A stretch of 64,000 bases of DNA from P52-10 sp041397365 (GCA_041397365.1 JAWKWT010000007.1:1-64000); one strand, 5' to 3'; counted from the first letter of the stretch, positions 1 through 9,193 are shown. Translations and numbers: made by a program. The notes: a model not told the origin generated them from the sequence alone.

Positions 1-303
1 GAAGGGACAGACGCCGCCGATCGGATGGCCGGTGACGGCTTCGACTTCGTCGAGCGCGAGCATCGAGGCCTTGCCGCCGAATCGATCCTTGAATTTACGG
101 TTGTCGAGCCGCGCATCGCCGCCGGTGACGAGCAGAATCGTTTGCCCCGCGACGCGCAGCGACAATGTCTTGGCGATCTGCCCGGTCGCGACGCCATGCG
201 CAGCGGCGGCCTCGGGCACTGTGGCAGAGCTTGCTTCCGTTTCGAGCACGACAATGTCGGGCGCATGCTCGGCGAAAAAGCAGCGGACGGATTCAAGACT
301 CAT
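1..303 (-). CDS. YbaK/EbsC-family aminoacyl-tRNA deacylase (partial)
   Basis: Only the first 101 codons are present; the 3' part lies beyond the window edge. The protein opens with MSLESVRRFF-like sequence (here MSLESVRCFFAEH) and holds the conserved GQIAKTLSLR, VTSGDARLD and GHPIGGVCPF segments of the YbaK/prolyl-tRNA editing domain. Family members are about 155-165 residues and hydrolyse mischarged tRNA such as Cys-tRNA(Pro) in trans. The start is the ATG at 303, divergent from ogt with 127 bases between them. The family call is firm; which mischarged tRNA it clears cannot be told from the sequence. Confidence 0.88.
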   Translation of the reverse strand, partial: MSLESVRCFFAEHAPDIVVLETEASSATVPEAAAAHGVATGQIAKTLSLRVAGQTILLVTGGDARLDNRKFKDRFGGKASMLALDEVEAVTGHPIGGVCPF

Positions 304-430
304 GATGTGGATACGTTCAGCGCTGGCATATTCGGGAAAAGCGCCGCCCCGGCATCGCTTTTCGGGTGGCGACAGGCGGCAGTCGGACTTAAGTTGAGCT
401 TCGCTTCTAGCATGTCGCGGGAGTTATGAC

Positions 431-991
431 ATGACGGACTCCGACAGCACGAACGCGGGTTACGTCCTCTTCGATACGCCGATCGGCCGCTGCGGGATCG
501 CATGGAATGATCGCGGAATCTGCGGCGTTCAGCTTCCGCAGCCGACCGAATCGCAGACACGAACGCGCATTCTTCAACGCTCCGGCGAGGATCTTGTCGA
601 ATCACCGCCGCCCGCTGACGTCGCCCGCGCGATCGCGGACATCGTCGCGCTGCTTCGCGGCGAGAAGCGCGATCTGAACGACATTCGGATCGATCTGTCG
701 GAGGTTCGCGACTTTAATCGCAAGGTTTACGATCTGGCGCGGGATATTCCGCCGGGGCGGACGCTGACATATGGGGATATCGCCAAGCGGCTCGGTGGCG
801 TCGAACTCTCACGCGAGGTCGGCCAGGCGCTGGGACAAAATCCGGTGCCGATCATCGTGCCATGCCATCGCGTGCTGGCCGCCGGCGGAAAACCGGGCGG
901 CTTCTCAGCCAATGGCGGCGTTGCGACCAAGTTGAAAATGCTGGCGATCGAGGGGGCGTATGTGAACCACACGCCGAGCCTGTTCGATTGA
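431..991 (+). CDS. ogt: Methylated-DNA--protein-cysteine methyltransferase
   Basis: This suicide DNA-repair enzyme moves the alkyl group from O6-alkylguanine to its own cysteine. The 186-residue protein carries the active-site motif PCHRVLAA with the acceptor Cys at about residue 145, preceded by GQALGQNPVPIIV and by the DNA-binding helix segment YGDIAKRLG, as in Ogt/AGT proteins. The N-terminal half is the usual poorly conserved domain. There is no AraC-like Ada domain, so this is a stand-alone repair enzyme and not an adaptive-response regulator. The start is the ATG at 431. Confidence 0.93.
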   Translation: MTDSDSTNAGYVLFDTPIGRCGIAWNDRGICGVQLPQPTESQTRTRILQRSGEDLVESPPPADVARAIADIVALLRGEKRDLNDIRIDLSEVRDFNRKVYDLARDIPPGRTLTYGDIAKRLGGVELSREVGQALGQNPVPIIVPCHRVLAAGGKPGGFSANGGVATKLKMLAIEGAYVNHTPSLFD

Positions 992-1006
992 TCGTTGTGC
1001 CCGAGC

Positions 1007-1624
1007 TTACGCCGGCGGCGGGGCCGTCGTGCTGATCGATGCGCGCTTCAGCATCTTCTCGTGGAAGGCGTCGAGTTTCGGAAACGCCTTGCGCCAGCCA
1101 CAGTCCGGAAAACGGAAGTCGGCATAGCCGAGTACGCAGACGAGGCCGATCTGCGCGATGTCGAGCGGACGGGCGAGCGAATCCGGCCGGTTCTCGAACA
1201 GCGTCATGCCCTGCCAGGCGCGGTCCCATTGATCGTTGTACCAGACGTCCCAAAACCTCTCCGCCGGCCGCAGCATCTTCTCATAGCGGCAGAGAAGCAT
1301 CGCCTCCAGCATACCTTGCGTGATCGCGTGCTCGGTTTTCACCCGCCATTTGGCCGCGCCTGACGCGGGGATGAGTTTTCCGCCGCCGGCCAACTCGTCG
1401 AGATATTCGGCGATCACATAGGAATCGACGATGGTGCTGCCGTCATCGAGGATCAGCGCCGGCAGCTTGCGCAGCGGGCTGATGTCGCGGGCATATTGCT
1501 CGTTCGGCTTGCCTGGCTGCACCGCAGCGTCCACCAACGCGATCTTATCGATCAGTCCAAGCTCGATGGCTGCGATGCGAACCTTGCGGGCGTAGGGCGA
1601 GCCGGCCCCGAAAGTGAGTTTCAT
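1007..1624 (-). CDS. Glutathione S-transferase family protein
   Basis: A 205-residue soluble GST. The N-terminal thioredoxin fold starts with FGAGSPYARKVRIA, where the SPYARK segment is the usual position of the catalytic Ser or Cys; the glutathione gamma-glutamyl site is the DSYVIAEYLD stretch near residues 65-75. The C-terminal helical domain is complete. It ends a leftward run, starting 22 bases after the stop of the FAH-family hydrolase, which suggests cotranscription. GST partners of FAH proteins often act as maleylacetoacetate or maleylpyruvate isomerases; that role here is inference. Confidence 0.85.
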   Translation of the reverse strand: MKLTFGAGSPYARKVRIAAIELGLIDKIALVDAAVQPGKPNEQYARDISPLRKLPALILDDGSTIVDSYVIAEYLDELAGGGKLIPASGAAKWRVKTEHAITQGMLEAMLLCRYEKMLRPAERFWDVWYNDQWDRAWQGMTLFENRPDSLARPLDIAQIGLVCVLGYADFRFPDCGWRKAFPKLDAFHEKMLKRASISTTAPPPA

Positions 1625-1645
1625 AGCGTTTCTTCCGTGTTGTTA

Positions 1646-2488
1646 TCAGGCTGCGACGATCTGCTGGCGCTGCGTGCCGAGACCTTCGACACCGAGCGTC
1701 ACCACATCGCCGACATTGAGAAAATGCGGCGGCTTCTTGCCGGAGCCGACGCCAGGCGGCGTGCCGGTGACGATGACATCGCCGGGCAACAGCGTCATGA
1801 ATTGCGAGACATAGGACACGATCTTCGGAACCTTGAAGATCATCGTCGTGGTGCTGCCGCTCTGCTGGCGCTCGCCATTCACGTCGAGCCACATATTCAG
1901 ATTGTGAGGATCGGCGATTTCGTCCTTCGTCACCAGCCACGGCCCGATCGGTCCGAACGTGTCGTGCGACTTGCCCTTGGTCCATTGGCCCTGGCGTTCG
2001 GTCTGGAAATTGCGCTCGGACACGTCATTGGCGAGACAGTAGCCCGCGACATGCGACAGCGCGTCGGCCTCCTCGACATATTTTGCGCGTTTGCCGATCA
2101 CGAGGCCGAGTTCGACCTCCCAGTCCAGCTTGGTCGAACCGCGCGGCTTTTCGACCGGATCGTTCGGCCCGCAGAGAGACGTGACCGCCTTCAGAAAGAT
2201 GATCGGCTCGCTCGGAATGGCCAAGCCGACTTCGGCGGCGTGGTCGCTGTAGTTCAGGCCGATCGCCACGAATTTCGACGGCGCGGCGACCGGCGCGCCG
2301 AGTCTTGCGCTCTCCGTCGCGCGCGGCAGGCTTTGGGGATCGATCGCCGCGATCCGGCGCAGCGCCTCGTCAGAAAGCATTTCGCCGGAAATGTCGTGGA
2401 CATGGGCCGACAGATCGCGGACATGGCCGTCCTTGTCGATCACGCCCGGCCGTTCCTTGCCGGCCTCGCCAAACCGTACGAGCTTCAT
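1646..2488 (-). CDS. Fumarylacetoacetate hydrolase family protein
   Basis: A 280-residue FAH-fold enzyme. The N-terminal cap reads MKLVRFGEAGKERPG, followed by the catalytic domain with GLNYSDHAAE, the metal-ligand segment KLDWEVELGLVIG, FGPIGPWLVT and the C-terminal VTGTPPGVGSG motif. Family members cleave C-C bonds in beta-diketo acids or hydrate/isomerise 2-oxo acids using Mg or Mn. It lies between a GST and a metallo-beta-lactamase hydrolase in a leftward catabolic run, in keeping with degradation of an aromatic or cyclic compound. The exact substrate is unknown. Confidence 0.9.
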   Translation of the reverse strand: MKLVRFGEAGKERPGVIDKDGHVRDLSAHVHDISGEMLSDEALRRIAAIDPQSLPRATESARLGAPVAAPSKFVAIGLNYSDHAAEVGLAIPSEPIIFLKAVTSLCGPNDPVEKPRGSTKLDWEVELGLVIGKRAKYVEEADALSHVAGYCLANDVSERNFQTERQGQWTKGKSHDTFGPIGPWLVTKDEIADPHNLNMWLDVNGERQQSGSTTTMIFKVPKIVSYVSQFMTLLPGDVIVTGTPPGVGSGKKPPHFLNVGDVVTLGVEGLGTQRQQIVAA

Positions 2489-2538
2489 GTCCGCTTCCCC
2501 ATAAATGCGGCCTTCGATCGTTGCGACGAACTTTGCTT

Positions 2539-2610
2539 GAGCATGATCTTTCCCGAAAGCCGGTTTCCACTCCCGATCACGTCGAGGGCAAGCTTTTCGG
2601 GATCATGCTC
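2539..2610. repeat. Palindromic intergenic repeat, GAGCATGATC family, copy 1
   Basis: The unit starts with GAGCATGATC and ends with its inverse GATCATGCTC, with CCGAAAGCCGGTTTCCACT in the middle. It fills most of the gap between the metallo-beta-lactamase gene and the FAH gene. This copy is longer than the others in the window because of extra bases between the core and the right arm. Its right end touches the stop codon of the neighbouring gene at 2610-2612. Confidence 0.75.
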
Positions 2611-3455
2611 TAAGCCGCGAAATATTTGAACCTGTCGCCGTCGCGCTTGATGTAGCCGGCGTCGAAATGGCCGCCGATCACCAGCGTTTCGGTATCGGCG
2701 AAACGCGAGAACAATTCGCGCTTGGTCTTCGTCGATTGCGCCGGATCGGAGTCCGGCGACGCCGACCATTCGGTGTGCCACATCTGGCAGGGATGGTGCG
2801 CGACGTCGCCTGTCAGCAGACCTTGCGCGCCGTCGGACTGGATGTGGATGCTGACATGGCCCGGACTGTGGCCCGGCGTCGGGATCAGCGTCAGCTCTTC
2901 GCAAAGCTTTGCGTCCGGTGCGACCAGATCGGCCATGCCTGCATCCATGATCGGCTTCACCGAATCCTCGAACACCGCCGCATGCGAGGGCGTTGGCGCA
3001 TGCGTGCGCCAATATTCGTATTCCGGCTTCACGAAGATGTAGCGCGCGTTCTTGAACGTCGGCACCCATTTGCCGTTTTCGAGCTTCGTGTTCCAGCCGA
3101 CGTGATCCACCTGCAGATGCGTGCAGAACACGGTGTCGATCGAGTCCGGCGGATAGCCGGCGCGCGTCATGTCTTCGAGGAACGGCTTGTTGAGCTTGTT
3201 CCAGGTCGGCACGCCGCGGCCTTCCTTGTCGTTGCCGATGCAGGTGTCGACGATGATGCGCCTGGTCGGCGTCTCGACGATCAGCGAGTGGATCGACATT
3301 TTCAGCTTGCCGCTTTCGGTCGCGAAATCCGGGATCAGCCATGGCATCTGCTGAATTTCGTCATAGGTCGCCTGCGGCAGCATGAAGCGCGTGCCGCCCT
3401 CGACCGCGATCTCGGTGATCTTCGTGATCTTGACCTTGCCGACCGTCCAGCTCAT
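2610..3455 (-). CDS. MBL-fold metallo-hydrolase (AHL lactonase-like)
   Basis: A 281-residue metallo-beta-lactamase-fold hydrolase. The zinc motif appears as THLQVDHVG (HxxxDH, with Leu where the second His of HxHxDH would be expected), followed by TPGHSPGHVS, GDVAHH and a late GGHFDAG. The start was set at the ATG at 3455 because AGGAGG lies just before it; the frame stays open 66 bases further upstream but runs into a repeat. It belongs to the leftward catabolic run and probably hydrolyses a lactone or ester intermediate, which is an inference. Confidence 0.85.
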   Translation of the reverse strand: MSWTVGKVKITKITEIAVEGGTRFMLPQATYDEIQQMPWLIPDFATESGKLKMSIHSLIVETPTRRIIVDTCIGNDKEGRGVPTWNKLNKPFLEDMTRAGYPPDSIDTVFCTHLQVDHVGWNTKLENGKWVPTFKNARYIFVKPEYEYWRTHAPTPSHAAVFEDSVKPIMDAGMADLVAPDAKLCEELTLIPTPGHSPGHVSIHIQSDGAQGLLTGDVAHHPCQMWHTEWSASPDSDPAQSTKTKRELFSRFADTETLVIGGHFDAGYIKRDGDRFKYFAA

Positions 3456-3471
3456 GCGATCCTCCTGCCAT

Positions 3472-3570
3472 AGCGTTTTCGAGCGAAGTGGATACCGGCT
3501 CGCGTAGAGAAAGCGCGCCAAATAAAACCGGGATCAGTTTCGCGATTCATGAAACGCGAAACTGATCTCG
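3472..3570. repeat. Composite palindromic repeat with perfect 13-bp arms
   Basis: The left part (GCGTTTTCGAGCGAAGTGGA and onward from 3474) resembles an interspersed repeat I know from Bradyrhizobium-type genomes. The right part is a perfect inverted repeat: GATCAGTTTCGCG at 3532-3544 and CGCGAAACTGATC at 3555-3567, separated by 10 bases. It lies between two codirectional genes, so it could act as a processing or termination hairpin in the transcript. Confidence 0.65.
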
Positions 3571-3575
3571 TTATT

Positions 3576-4561
3576 CTAGCGCGCGCAATCGACGATGACG
3601 GTACCGAGCTTGGTGCCGGCCTCGACCGCCAGATGCGCCTCCACCGTGTCCTTCAGCGGAAACTGCGCGGCGACCATATGGATGCGCCGTCCGGCCGCGA
3701 GCCATTCGGCCATGCCGGCCTGCGCCTTGCGCTGAAGCGGCATCGGCGTCAGCGGAAGCTGCATGCCGTAGATGGTGATGTTGTTGCTGGTGTAGAAGCG
3801 CACGTTGATTTTCGGATTCGGATTTCCGCGCGAGGCGTAGATCGCCACGGTTGAGAATTTCGCGAGAATCTTTTCCGTCGTTTCGATGTTGCCGCCGAAA
3901 TCCACCTCGACAATCCGGTCGACGCCTTTCGGGGCGAATTGCTTGATGCGCTCGGCGACGTTCTCGGTCTTGTAGTCGATGACGAGGTCGGCGCCGGCGG
4001 CCTTGGCGACCTCCGCCTTCTTCGCCGAGCTGACGGTGGTGATGACGCGCGCGCCGCCCCATTTTGCCAGCTGAATGCCGTAATGGCCGACCGCGCCCGC
4101 GCCGCCCGTCACCAGCACGGTCTGATCCTTGATCGGGCCGGCATGATAGAGGCAGACCCACGCGGTCATGCCCGGCACGCCGAGCGTCGCGCCTTCCGCG
4201 AACGAGACGTTGTCCGGCAGCGGCGTCACGAGATTTTCGTCGAGCGCGATATATTCCGCCGCCGTGCCGAACGAGCGGCCGTTGCGCTGGCCGTTATAGA
4301 GCCAGACGCGATCGCCTTCCTTGAAGCGCTTCGCGCCAGGGCCGACCTGATCGACGATGCCCGCGCCGTCGCTGTCGGTGACGACGCGCGGATATTCCAT
4401 GGCGCCATAGGGCCCGCCGCGGCGATAGGTGTCCGATGGATCACGCCGGACGCCTCCAGCTTGACGCGCACCTCGCCCGGCCCTGCATTGGGCGTGGGCA
4501 ACTCGCCGTAGGTGAGCACTTCGCGCGCCGGACCTTGCCGATCGTACCAGACTGCCTTCAT
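3576..4561 (-). pseudogene. Zinc-free quinone oxidoreductase (MDR), one frameshift
   Basis: A medium-chain dehydrogenase/reductase of the NADPH:quinone reductase type. The start is the ATG at 4561 (MKAVWYDRQG) and the Rossmann motif GGAGAVGHYGIQLA is present; no structural-zinc cysteine cluster is seen. Near 4435-4442 the frame changes: the N-terminal frame reads up to GVIH and the downstream frame resumes with SDTYRRGGPYGAMEYPR when one base is restored. With that base the protein would be 328 residues, the normal length. A missing base in the sequence or a recent mutation are both possible; the rest shows no decay. Confidence 0.8.
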
Positions 4562-4591
4562 GTCAAACCTCAAAACCTTTCGTCGAAAACC

Positions 4592-5374
4592 TCAGGACAG
4601 CGTGCCGCGGAATGCGCCGCCGTCGAGCAACAGATTCTGGCCGGTGATGAAGCCGGCATGCGTGCTGCACAGGAAGGCGCAGGCCGCGCCGAATTCGGCC
4701 GGGTCGCCGAAGCGGCCGGCGGGATGCTCCTTCGAGCGCTGCACGATCAGATCGTCCACGGCGACGCCCTTGGCCTTCGCATCGGCCGCCGCATTCGAGC
4801 GGATGCGGTCGGTCACGAACGGCCCCGGCAGCAGATTGTTGATGGTCACGCCATTGGCGACAGTCTTGCGTGAGAGACCGGCGACGAAGCCGGTGAGGCC
4901 GGCGCGCGCGCCGTTCGACAGGCCGAGCGTATCGATCGGCGCTTTCACCGCGGCCGAGGTGATGTTGACGATCCGGCCCCATTTGCGGGCCATCATGCCA
5001 TCCACCGTCGCCTTGATGAGTTCGATCGGCGTCAGCATGTTGGCGTCGAGCGCCTTGATCCAGTCGTCGCGGGTCCAGTTGCGGAAATCGCCCGGCGGCG
5101 GGCCGCCCGCATTGTTGACGAGAATGTCCGGCTCGGGGCACGCGGCCAGCACTGCCTTGCGGCCCGCTTCGGTGGCGATGTCGCCGGCGATCGCCGTGAC
5201 ATTGACCTGATGCCTGGCGCGAATGTCGTTCGCGGTTTTCTCCAACGTCTCCGCCCCGCGAGCGATCATCACCAGATCGACGCCTTCGGCGGCCAGGAAC
5301 TCCGCGCAGGCCCGGCCTAGACCCTTGCTGGATGCGCAAACGATGGCCTTTTTACCCTTGATGCCGAGATCCAT
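4592..5374 (-). CDS. SDR-family oxidoreductase with altered catalytic residues
   Basis: A 260-residue short-chain dehydrogenase/reductase fold. The start is the ATG at 5374 after GGGGGAGA; the longer open frame upstream lacks homology. The cofactor loop reads SSKGLGR and NNAGG is present, with Ser140 in NITS. At the positions of the catalytic Tyr and Lys (13 and 17 residues after that Ser) the protein has Ser153 and Arg157. This matches a known divergent group of SDRs resembling beta-ketoacyl reductases but lacking the standard tetrad. It heads the leftward catabolic run, 30 bases before the quinone oxidoreductase. Confidence 0.87.
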   Translation of the reverse strand: MDLGIKGKKAIVCASSKGLGRACAEFLAAEGVDLVMIARGAETLEKTANDIRARHQVNVTAIAGDIATEAGRKAVLAACPEPDILVNNAGGPPPGDFRNWTRDDWIKALDANMLTPIELIKATVDGMMARKWGRIVNITSAAVKAPIDTLGLSNGARAGLTGFVAGLSRKTVANGVTINNLLPGPFVTDRIRSNAAADAKAKGVAVDDLIVQRSKEHPAGRFGDPAEFGAACAFLCSTHAGFITGQNLLLDGGAFRGTLS

Positions 5375-5534
5375 GGAAAGTCTCCCCCAATATCTTGTTC
5401 GTGGGTTTCTTGTTCCTGGATTTGAAGCAGTTTTCGCCGCCGCTTGAAAGCCTTTAGCGCCTTTCCTTGAGCATATCTGCATGCCATGGCAGATATTGAC
5501 GCCGGTTGCGGCTGTTTCGCGAGGTTCAAGGATC

Positions 5535-6296
5535 ATGGCTGATCTGTTCGATGTGTCGAAAGAGGTGGTGCTGGTGACGGGCGCATCGCAGGGGCTCGGG
5601 CGGCATTTCGCGCGCCTCTTGGCGTCGCGCGGCGCGTCGCTGGTGCTGGCCGCGCGGCAGGTCGACAAGCTTGAGGATCTGGCCGGTGAAATCCGCGCGC
5701 AGGGCGGCCAGGCGATCGCGGTGCGGATGGACGTGACCGACAACGCCTCGATCGTGCAGGCTTTCGCGGCCGCCGAGCGCGGCGTCGGCGCGGTGTCGGT
5801 GCTGGTCAACAATGCCGGAATCGTCGTGGAAAAGGCGGCGGTCGATCAGACCCCGGACGATTGGGACAAGGTGCTGAACGCGAATCTGAAAGGAGCCTTC
5901 ATGGCCGCGACCGAATTCGCGCGGCGGGCGATCGCGCGCGGGCAGGGCGGCAGCGTCATCAACATCTCGTCGGTGCTGGGCGTCGGCGTGATCGGCCATG
6001 TCTCGACCTATTCGGCGTCGAAGGCCGCGTTGATCCAGCTGACGAAATCGCTGGCCCTCGAATGGGCGCAAAAGGGAATCCGCGTGAACGCGCTCGCGCC
6101 GGGCTATATCGACACCGAATTCAACCACGAATTCTGGTCGACCCCCGGCGGCGAACGGCTGATCCGCAAGATCCCGCAGCGCCGGCTTGGCGCCGGCAGC
6201 GACCTCGACGGGACGATGCTGCTGCTGGCCTCGGGCGCGTCGCGCTACATGACCGGGTCGGTGGTGACGGTCGACGGCGGATTTTTGCTGGCGTGA
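5535..6296 (+). CDS. SDR-family oxidoreductase (canonical)
   Basis: A 253-residue classical short-chain dehydrogenase/reductase. It has the cofactor motif TGASQGLGR, NNAGIV, the catalytic Ser in NISSV and the Tyr/Lys pair in YSASK, and it ends with the usual GSVVTVDGGF. The start was set at the ATG at 5535 (MADLFDVSKE); an earlier in-frame ATG at 5481 adds 18 residues without homology. It is divergent from the leftward run, with the shared promoter region at 5375-5534. The substrate is unknown. Confidence 0.88.
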   Translation: MADLFDVSKEVVLVTGASQGLGRHFARLLASRGASLVLAARQVDKLEDLAGEIRAQGGQAIAVRMDVTDNASIVQAFAAAERGVGAVSVLVNNAGIVVEKAAVDQTPDDWDKVLNANLKGAFMAATEFARRAIARGQGGSVINISSVLGVGVIGHVSTYSASKAALIQLTKSLALEWAQKGIRVNALAPGYIDTEFNHEFWSTPGGERLIRKIPQRRLGAGSDLDGTMLLLASGASRYMTGSVVTVDGGFLLA

Positions 6297-6419
6297 GGCC
6301 AAGATATTGGTTTTCGGGCGATTTTTCTGCCCGATAAATCCGCTGAGGGGCTTTCCAAACCCTGTCATGATTGCTACACACCGCCCGCATCGTGAGCGTC
6401 GTCTCGCGGACGCAATTGG

Positions 6420-6496
<77 letters not shown>

Positions 6497-7652
6497 AATT
6501 TATAAATATTTCAATATCTTATAGAACTGACATGAGCCGGGCCCCTCCGGTTTGCTTACGGTGTCGCCACCTAAACTCGAGCCGCTTTCGTGTTACGGTG
6601 AGCCTATATGCCGCACTCCTCAGATTGAGATGTCTGCTGGCAAGCCAAATGGATTCCAGAGGTCACACACCTCATCAGGGGATCCCGTCCTTATATCTGG
6701 GAGCGACTTTTTAGGGTGGAGCGGCCAGCCAATATCGGCAGGGCGATGCCCTAGCGAAGCTCGAGCACCGTGCGTTCTACGTTGAGGGTTTTGCTCGAAT
6801 TTCAAACCGCGGTCCTGCAAACATTCGTTTCATCACGCTCGGCTCCCATTTGACGGGTTCATCGCTGTTGAGACAACCCTTGCTGCTACAGTTGGCTCTT
6901 CAAGCCGGTCATGTTGTCGGAGAATATTTTTCTGCTCATTCGCTTCGGGCGATGGACTGCTGCGAGGCGGGCCATTCCAGCAATGCCCTTCGATTTCTTG
7001 GTTGTCTTGACCAAATCGGCTGAAGCGATGTTTTGGACAGCGCATATCCCAATGCTCCGACCCAGCGACTTTTTACGCGGATATCTGGCTCTCGGCCTGT
7101 TGCATCGATCAGCGCCCGGAGCGGATGAACGGATTTTGATGCCTTGATGCCGAACGTCCGTTTGATTGCTTTTCGTAGCAGCGGAAGCCGTTTTGTCTCG
7201 GCTAGTTTCTCGTGCCCGCGATGAATTGCCCTGAGATGGGAGTAGGCTGCAAAACGTTTTCGGGATTTCCGGAATTGAGCCCAGCCAAGTCAAACGCTTC
7301 CAGGATTTTTTCTACCTGAGCAGTTGAGTTCGAGGCCGAGATACTGATAGGCCGCGGCGAACCAGTTGATGATGCTCAGCGGCCGCATGGCTTCGGAACG
7401 TTCGGACTTGATAACCAATCCGACCGGTCGCTGGATAGCGCGCCATCACATAAGGGCTGATCGCAAGTCGCTGTTCATCGGTATCGTTGCAAGGCACGAA
7501 GGAATCCATCCTTGTCGGTAAAGCGACTACAGAAGGAGTCAGAACCGCACAAGCCGCGGGCATTTGCCGCTAGGCTAAGGACGTAAAGGACGGTTACATC
7601 GCCGGCCCGGTGATTCCGGACCGTTCTTTCCTCCTGCCGCGACTAGTTGGAC
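6497..7652. other. Decayed stretch downstream of tRNA-fMet
   Basis: No intact gene is seen in these 1156 bases. GC content is visibly lower than in the flanks. One frameshifted remnant on the minus strand is listed separately. A second minus-strand stretch near 7320-7430 reads RPLSIINWFAAAYQYLGLEL in one frame and looks protein-like but is short and unrecognised. A plus-strand frame at about 6713-7023 is open for about 100 codons without a recognisable product. No transposase, integrase or terminal inverted repeat was found. Confidence 0.6.
6886..7293 (-). pseudogene. Remnant of an uncharacterised protein, frameshifted
   Basis: Two reading frames on the minus strand together give a plausible basic protein. 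One frame (about 7280 to 7040) carries SHLRAIHRGHEKLAETKRL, KAIKRTFGIKAS and LRALIDATGREPDIRVKSRW. The second frame continues from about 7035 with NIASADLVKTTKKSKGIAG and MARLAAVHRPKR. The join needs one frameshift, and the upstream part meets a TGA in the first frame. I do not recognise a named family. The coordinates are those of the longest open frame and only approximate the old gene. Confidence 0.5.
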
Positions 7653-8561
7653 ATGCCTGCCGATAACAAACAACAAGATGCACATCGCGCTCCGCAGGCC
7701 CTGGTTCTCACCGGCATCGCTCTGACCGCGGTGGCGTATTTCCTGTTCACGCTGCACGACGCGGCGGTGAAGTGGCTGGTGACCTCATTCGCGGTCTGGC
7801 AGATCTTGTTTGTCCGCAGCCTGACCATCCTCGTCGGTTGTCTGCTGGTCGGTGGCAGTGGCTTAATCGGCAAGACGATCCGCTCGCCGGTGGTCAAGCC
7901 GATGTTCCTGCGCTCGTTCCTGCTCACGTCAGCGTGGTTCTCCTTCTACACGGCGGCGCGAGACCTGCAACTGGCCGAACTGACGACGATCTATTTTGCC
8001 GCGCCGATCATCGTCACCATCCTGGCGATCATAGTGCTCGGCGAAGAGGTGGCGCTGGCCGGTTGGATCGCAGTGCTCACCGGCTTTGCCGGCGTATTCA
8101 TCGCCTGCGATCCGGCGAATCTCGGCCTGTCATGGCCGGTAGCGCTGGTTTTGTTCGCGGCGTTTGCGTGGGCGCTGGCAATCGTGCTGCTTCGCAAGAT
8201 CGCGCTGCACGAAAAGAGCATCGTTCAGATGATGCTGAACAACAGCTTCTTTCTGGCGATCACGCTGGTGCCGCTGGTGCTGTTCTGGAAAACGCCGAAC
8301 CTGTCGGACAGCCTGATGCTGGTCGGGGTCGGTGTTATCGGCGGCGGTGCACAGTTCATGCTGATCGAAGGGATGAAGCGGGCGCCGGCTTCGGTGCTGG
8401 CGCCGTTCGAATACACCTCGCTGGTCTGGGCATTCGCGCTCGGCTACCTGGTCTGGGGCGACATTCCGCGCCAAGGCGTATTTTACGGTGCGGTGCTGAT
8501 CGTCGCAGCGGGGCTGATGGTGATTGTTGGCCAGCGCGTGAGCCGCCAGGCGCGGGCGTAA
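7653..8561 (+). CDS. DMT/EamA-family transporter
   Basis: A 302-residue inner-membrane protein of the drug/metabolite transporter superfamily, with two EamA repeats of about five hydrophobic helices each. Recognisable points are the LHDAAVKWLVTSF segment in the first helices, the conserved LAELTTIYFAAPI end of the first repeat, and APFEYTSLVWAFALGYLVWGD in the second. The start was set at the ATG at 7653; a TTG six bases earlier is less likely. It stands alone after the decayed stretch. Most relatives export amino acids or other small metabolites; the substrate here is unknown. Confidence 0.88.
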   Translation: MPADNKQQDAHRAPQALVLTGIALTAVAYFLFTLHDAAVKWLVTSFAVWQILFVRSLTILVGCLLVGGSGLIGKTIRSPVVKPMFLRSFLLTSAWFSFYTAARDLQLAELTTIYFAAPIIVTILAIIVLGEEVALAGWIAVLTGFAGVFIACDPANLGLSWPVALVLFAAFAWALAIVLLRKIALHEKSIVQMMLNNSFFLAITLVPLVLFWKTPNLSDSLMLVGVGVIGGGAQFMLIEGMKRAPASVLAPFEYTSLVWAFALGYLVWGDIPRQGVFYGAVLIVAAGLMVIVGQRVSRQARA

Positions 8562-8746
8562 GTCGATCGAAACCGCCAATCAGCTTGGGCAGTTCAATGG
8601 GCTCGTCAACAGCGCCGCCATCGATAAGCCAAAGCCGTCAGTACGGCGCCATTCTGGGTTGAAGGCGGCGGCCTTCCGATTGTCTCCATATTGCGAAAGG
8701 CATCCCAAACCCGAACGCGGCAGCGGCTGCATCGTGGCGTTTGAGC

Positions 8747-9190
8747 TCATGCTTTATCGATTCTTTTCCGAGAAGCAAACGCGCGCAATCTTTCCTGAGC
8801 ATCGCGCCCCACAGCAACGTTGCAAAAATCCTCAACCGCAGTGGCGATAGACCTTCGGTAGTCGTGATCGAGCTGGCGCATCATAGCCGCGCGTCCCCGG
8901 CGCACAGCCGTTTCGGACTTCGCTTTGAATGTCTCTGCCAATTCCCGGACCGCACCATCCAGAGCTTCGCTGGTGTTAAGAACCTTATTGACGATTTTTA
9001 GGTTGTGCGCTTCCTCGGCGCTGAATGAGCGTCCGCTAAACAATAGTTCGAACGCACTGTGTCTACCAACTAAACGGGGCAAATGAGCATAGTGTATAGC
9101 TGGGAGCAGACCGAGATCGATCTCGGGATAACCAAAAGTGGCTTGGTTGCTTGCGAGAATGACATCGCACGAAACGGCCATAAATGGCGG
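8747..9190 (-). pseudogene. Enoyl-CoA hydratase/isomerase, C-terminal fragment
   Basis: From about 9190 down to the stop at 8747 the minus strand encodes a crotonase-family C-terminal half: SCDVILASNQATFGYPEID (including the catalytic Glu in YPEID), LLPAIHYAHLPRLVG, ELLFSGRSFSAEEAHNLKI and a normal C-terminus ending in RIDKA. The N-terminal half, including the first oxyanion-hole motif, is missing: upstream of SCDV the sequence switches to DNA that encodes a different gene on the other strand. The fragment cannot form an active enzyme. Confidence 0.8.
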
Positions 9191-9193
9191 AAC

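Noticed and set aside
6713..7023. A plus-strand frame of about 100 codons in the decayed stretch (contains RFITLGSHLTGS).
   Set aside because: No start, ribosome site or known family, and mixed codon use; it overlaps the better minus-strand remnant.
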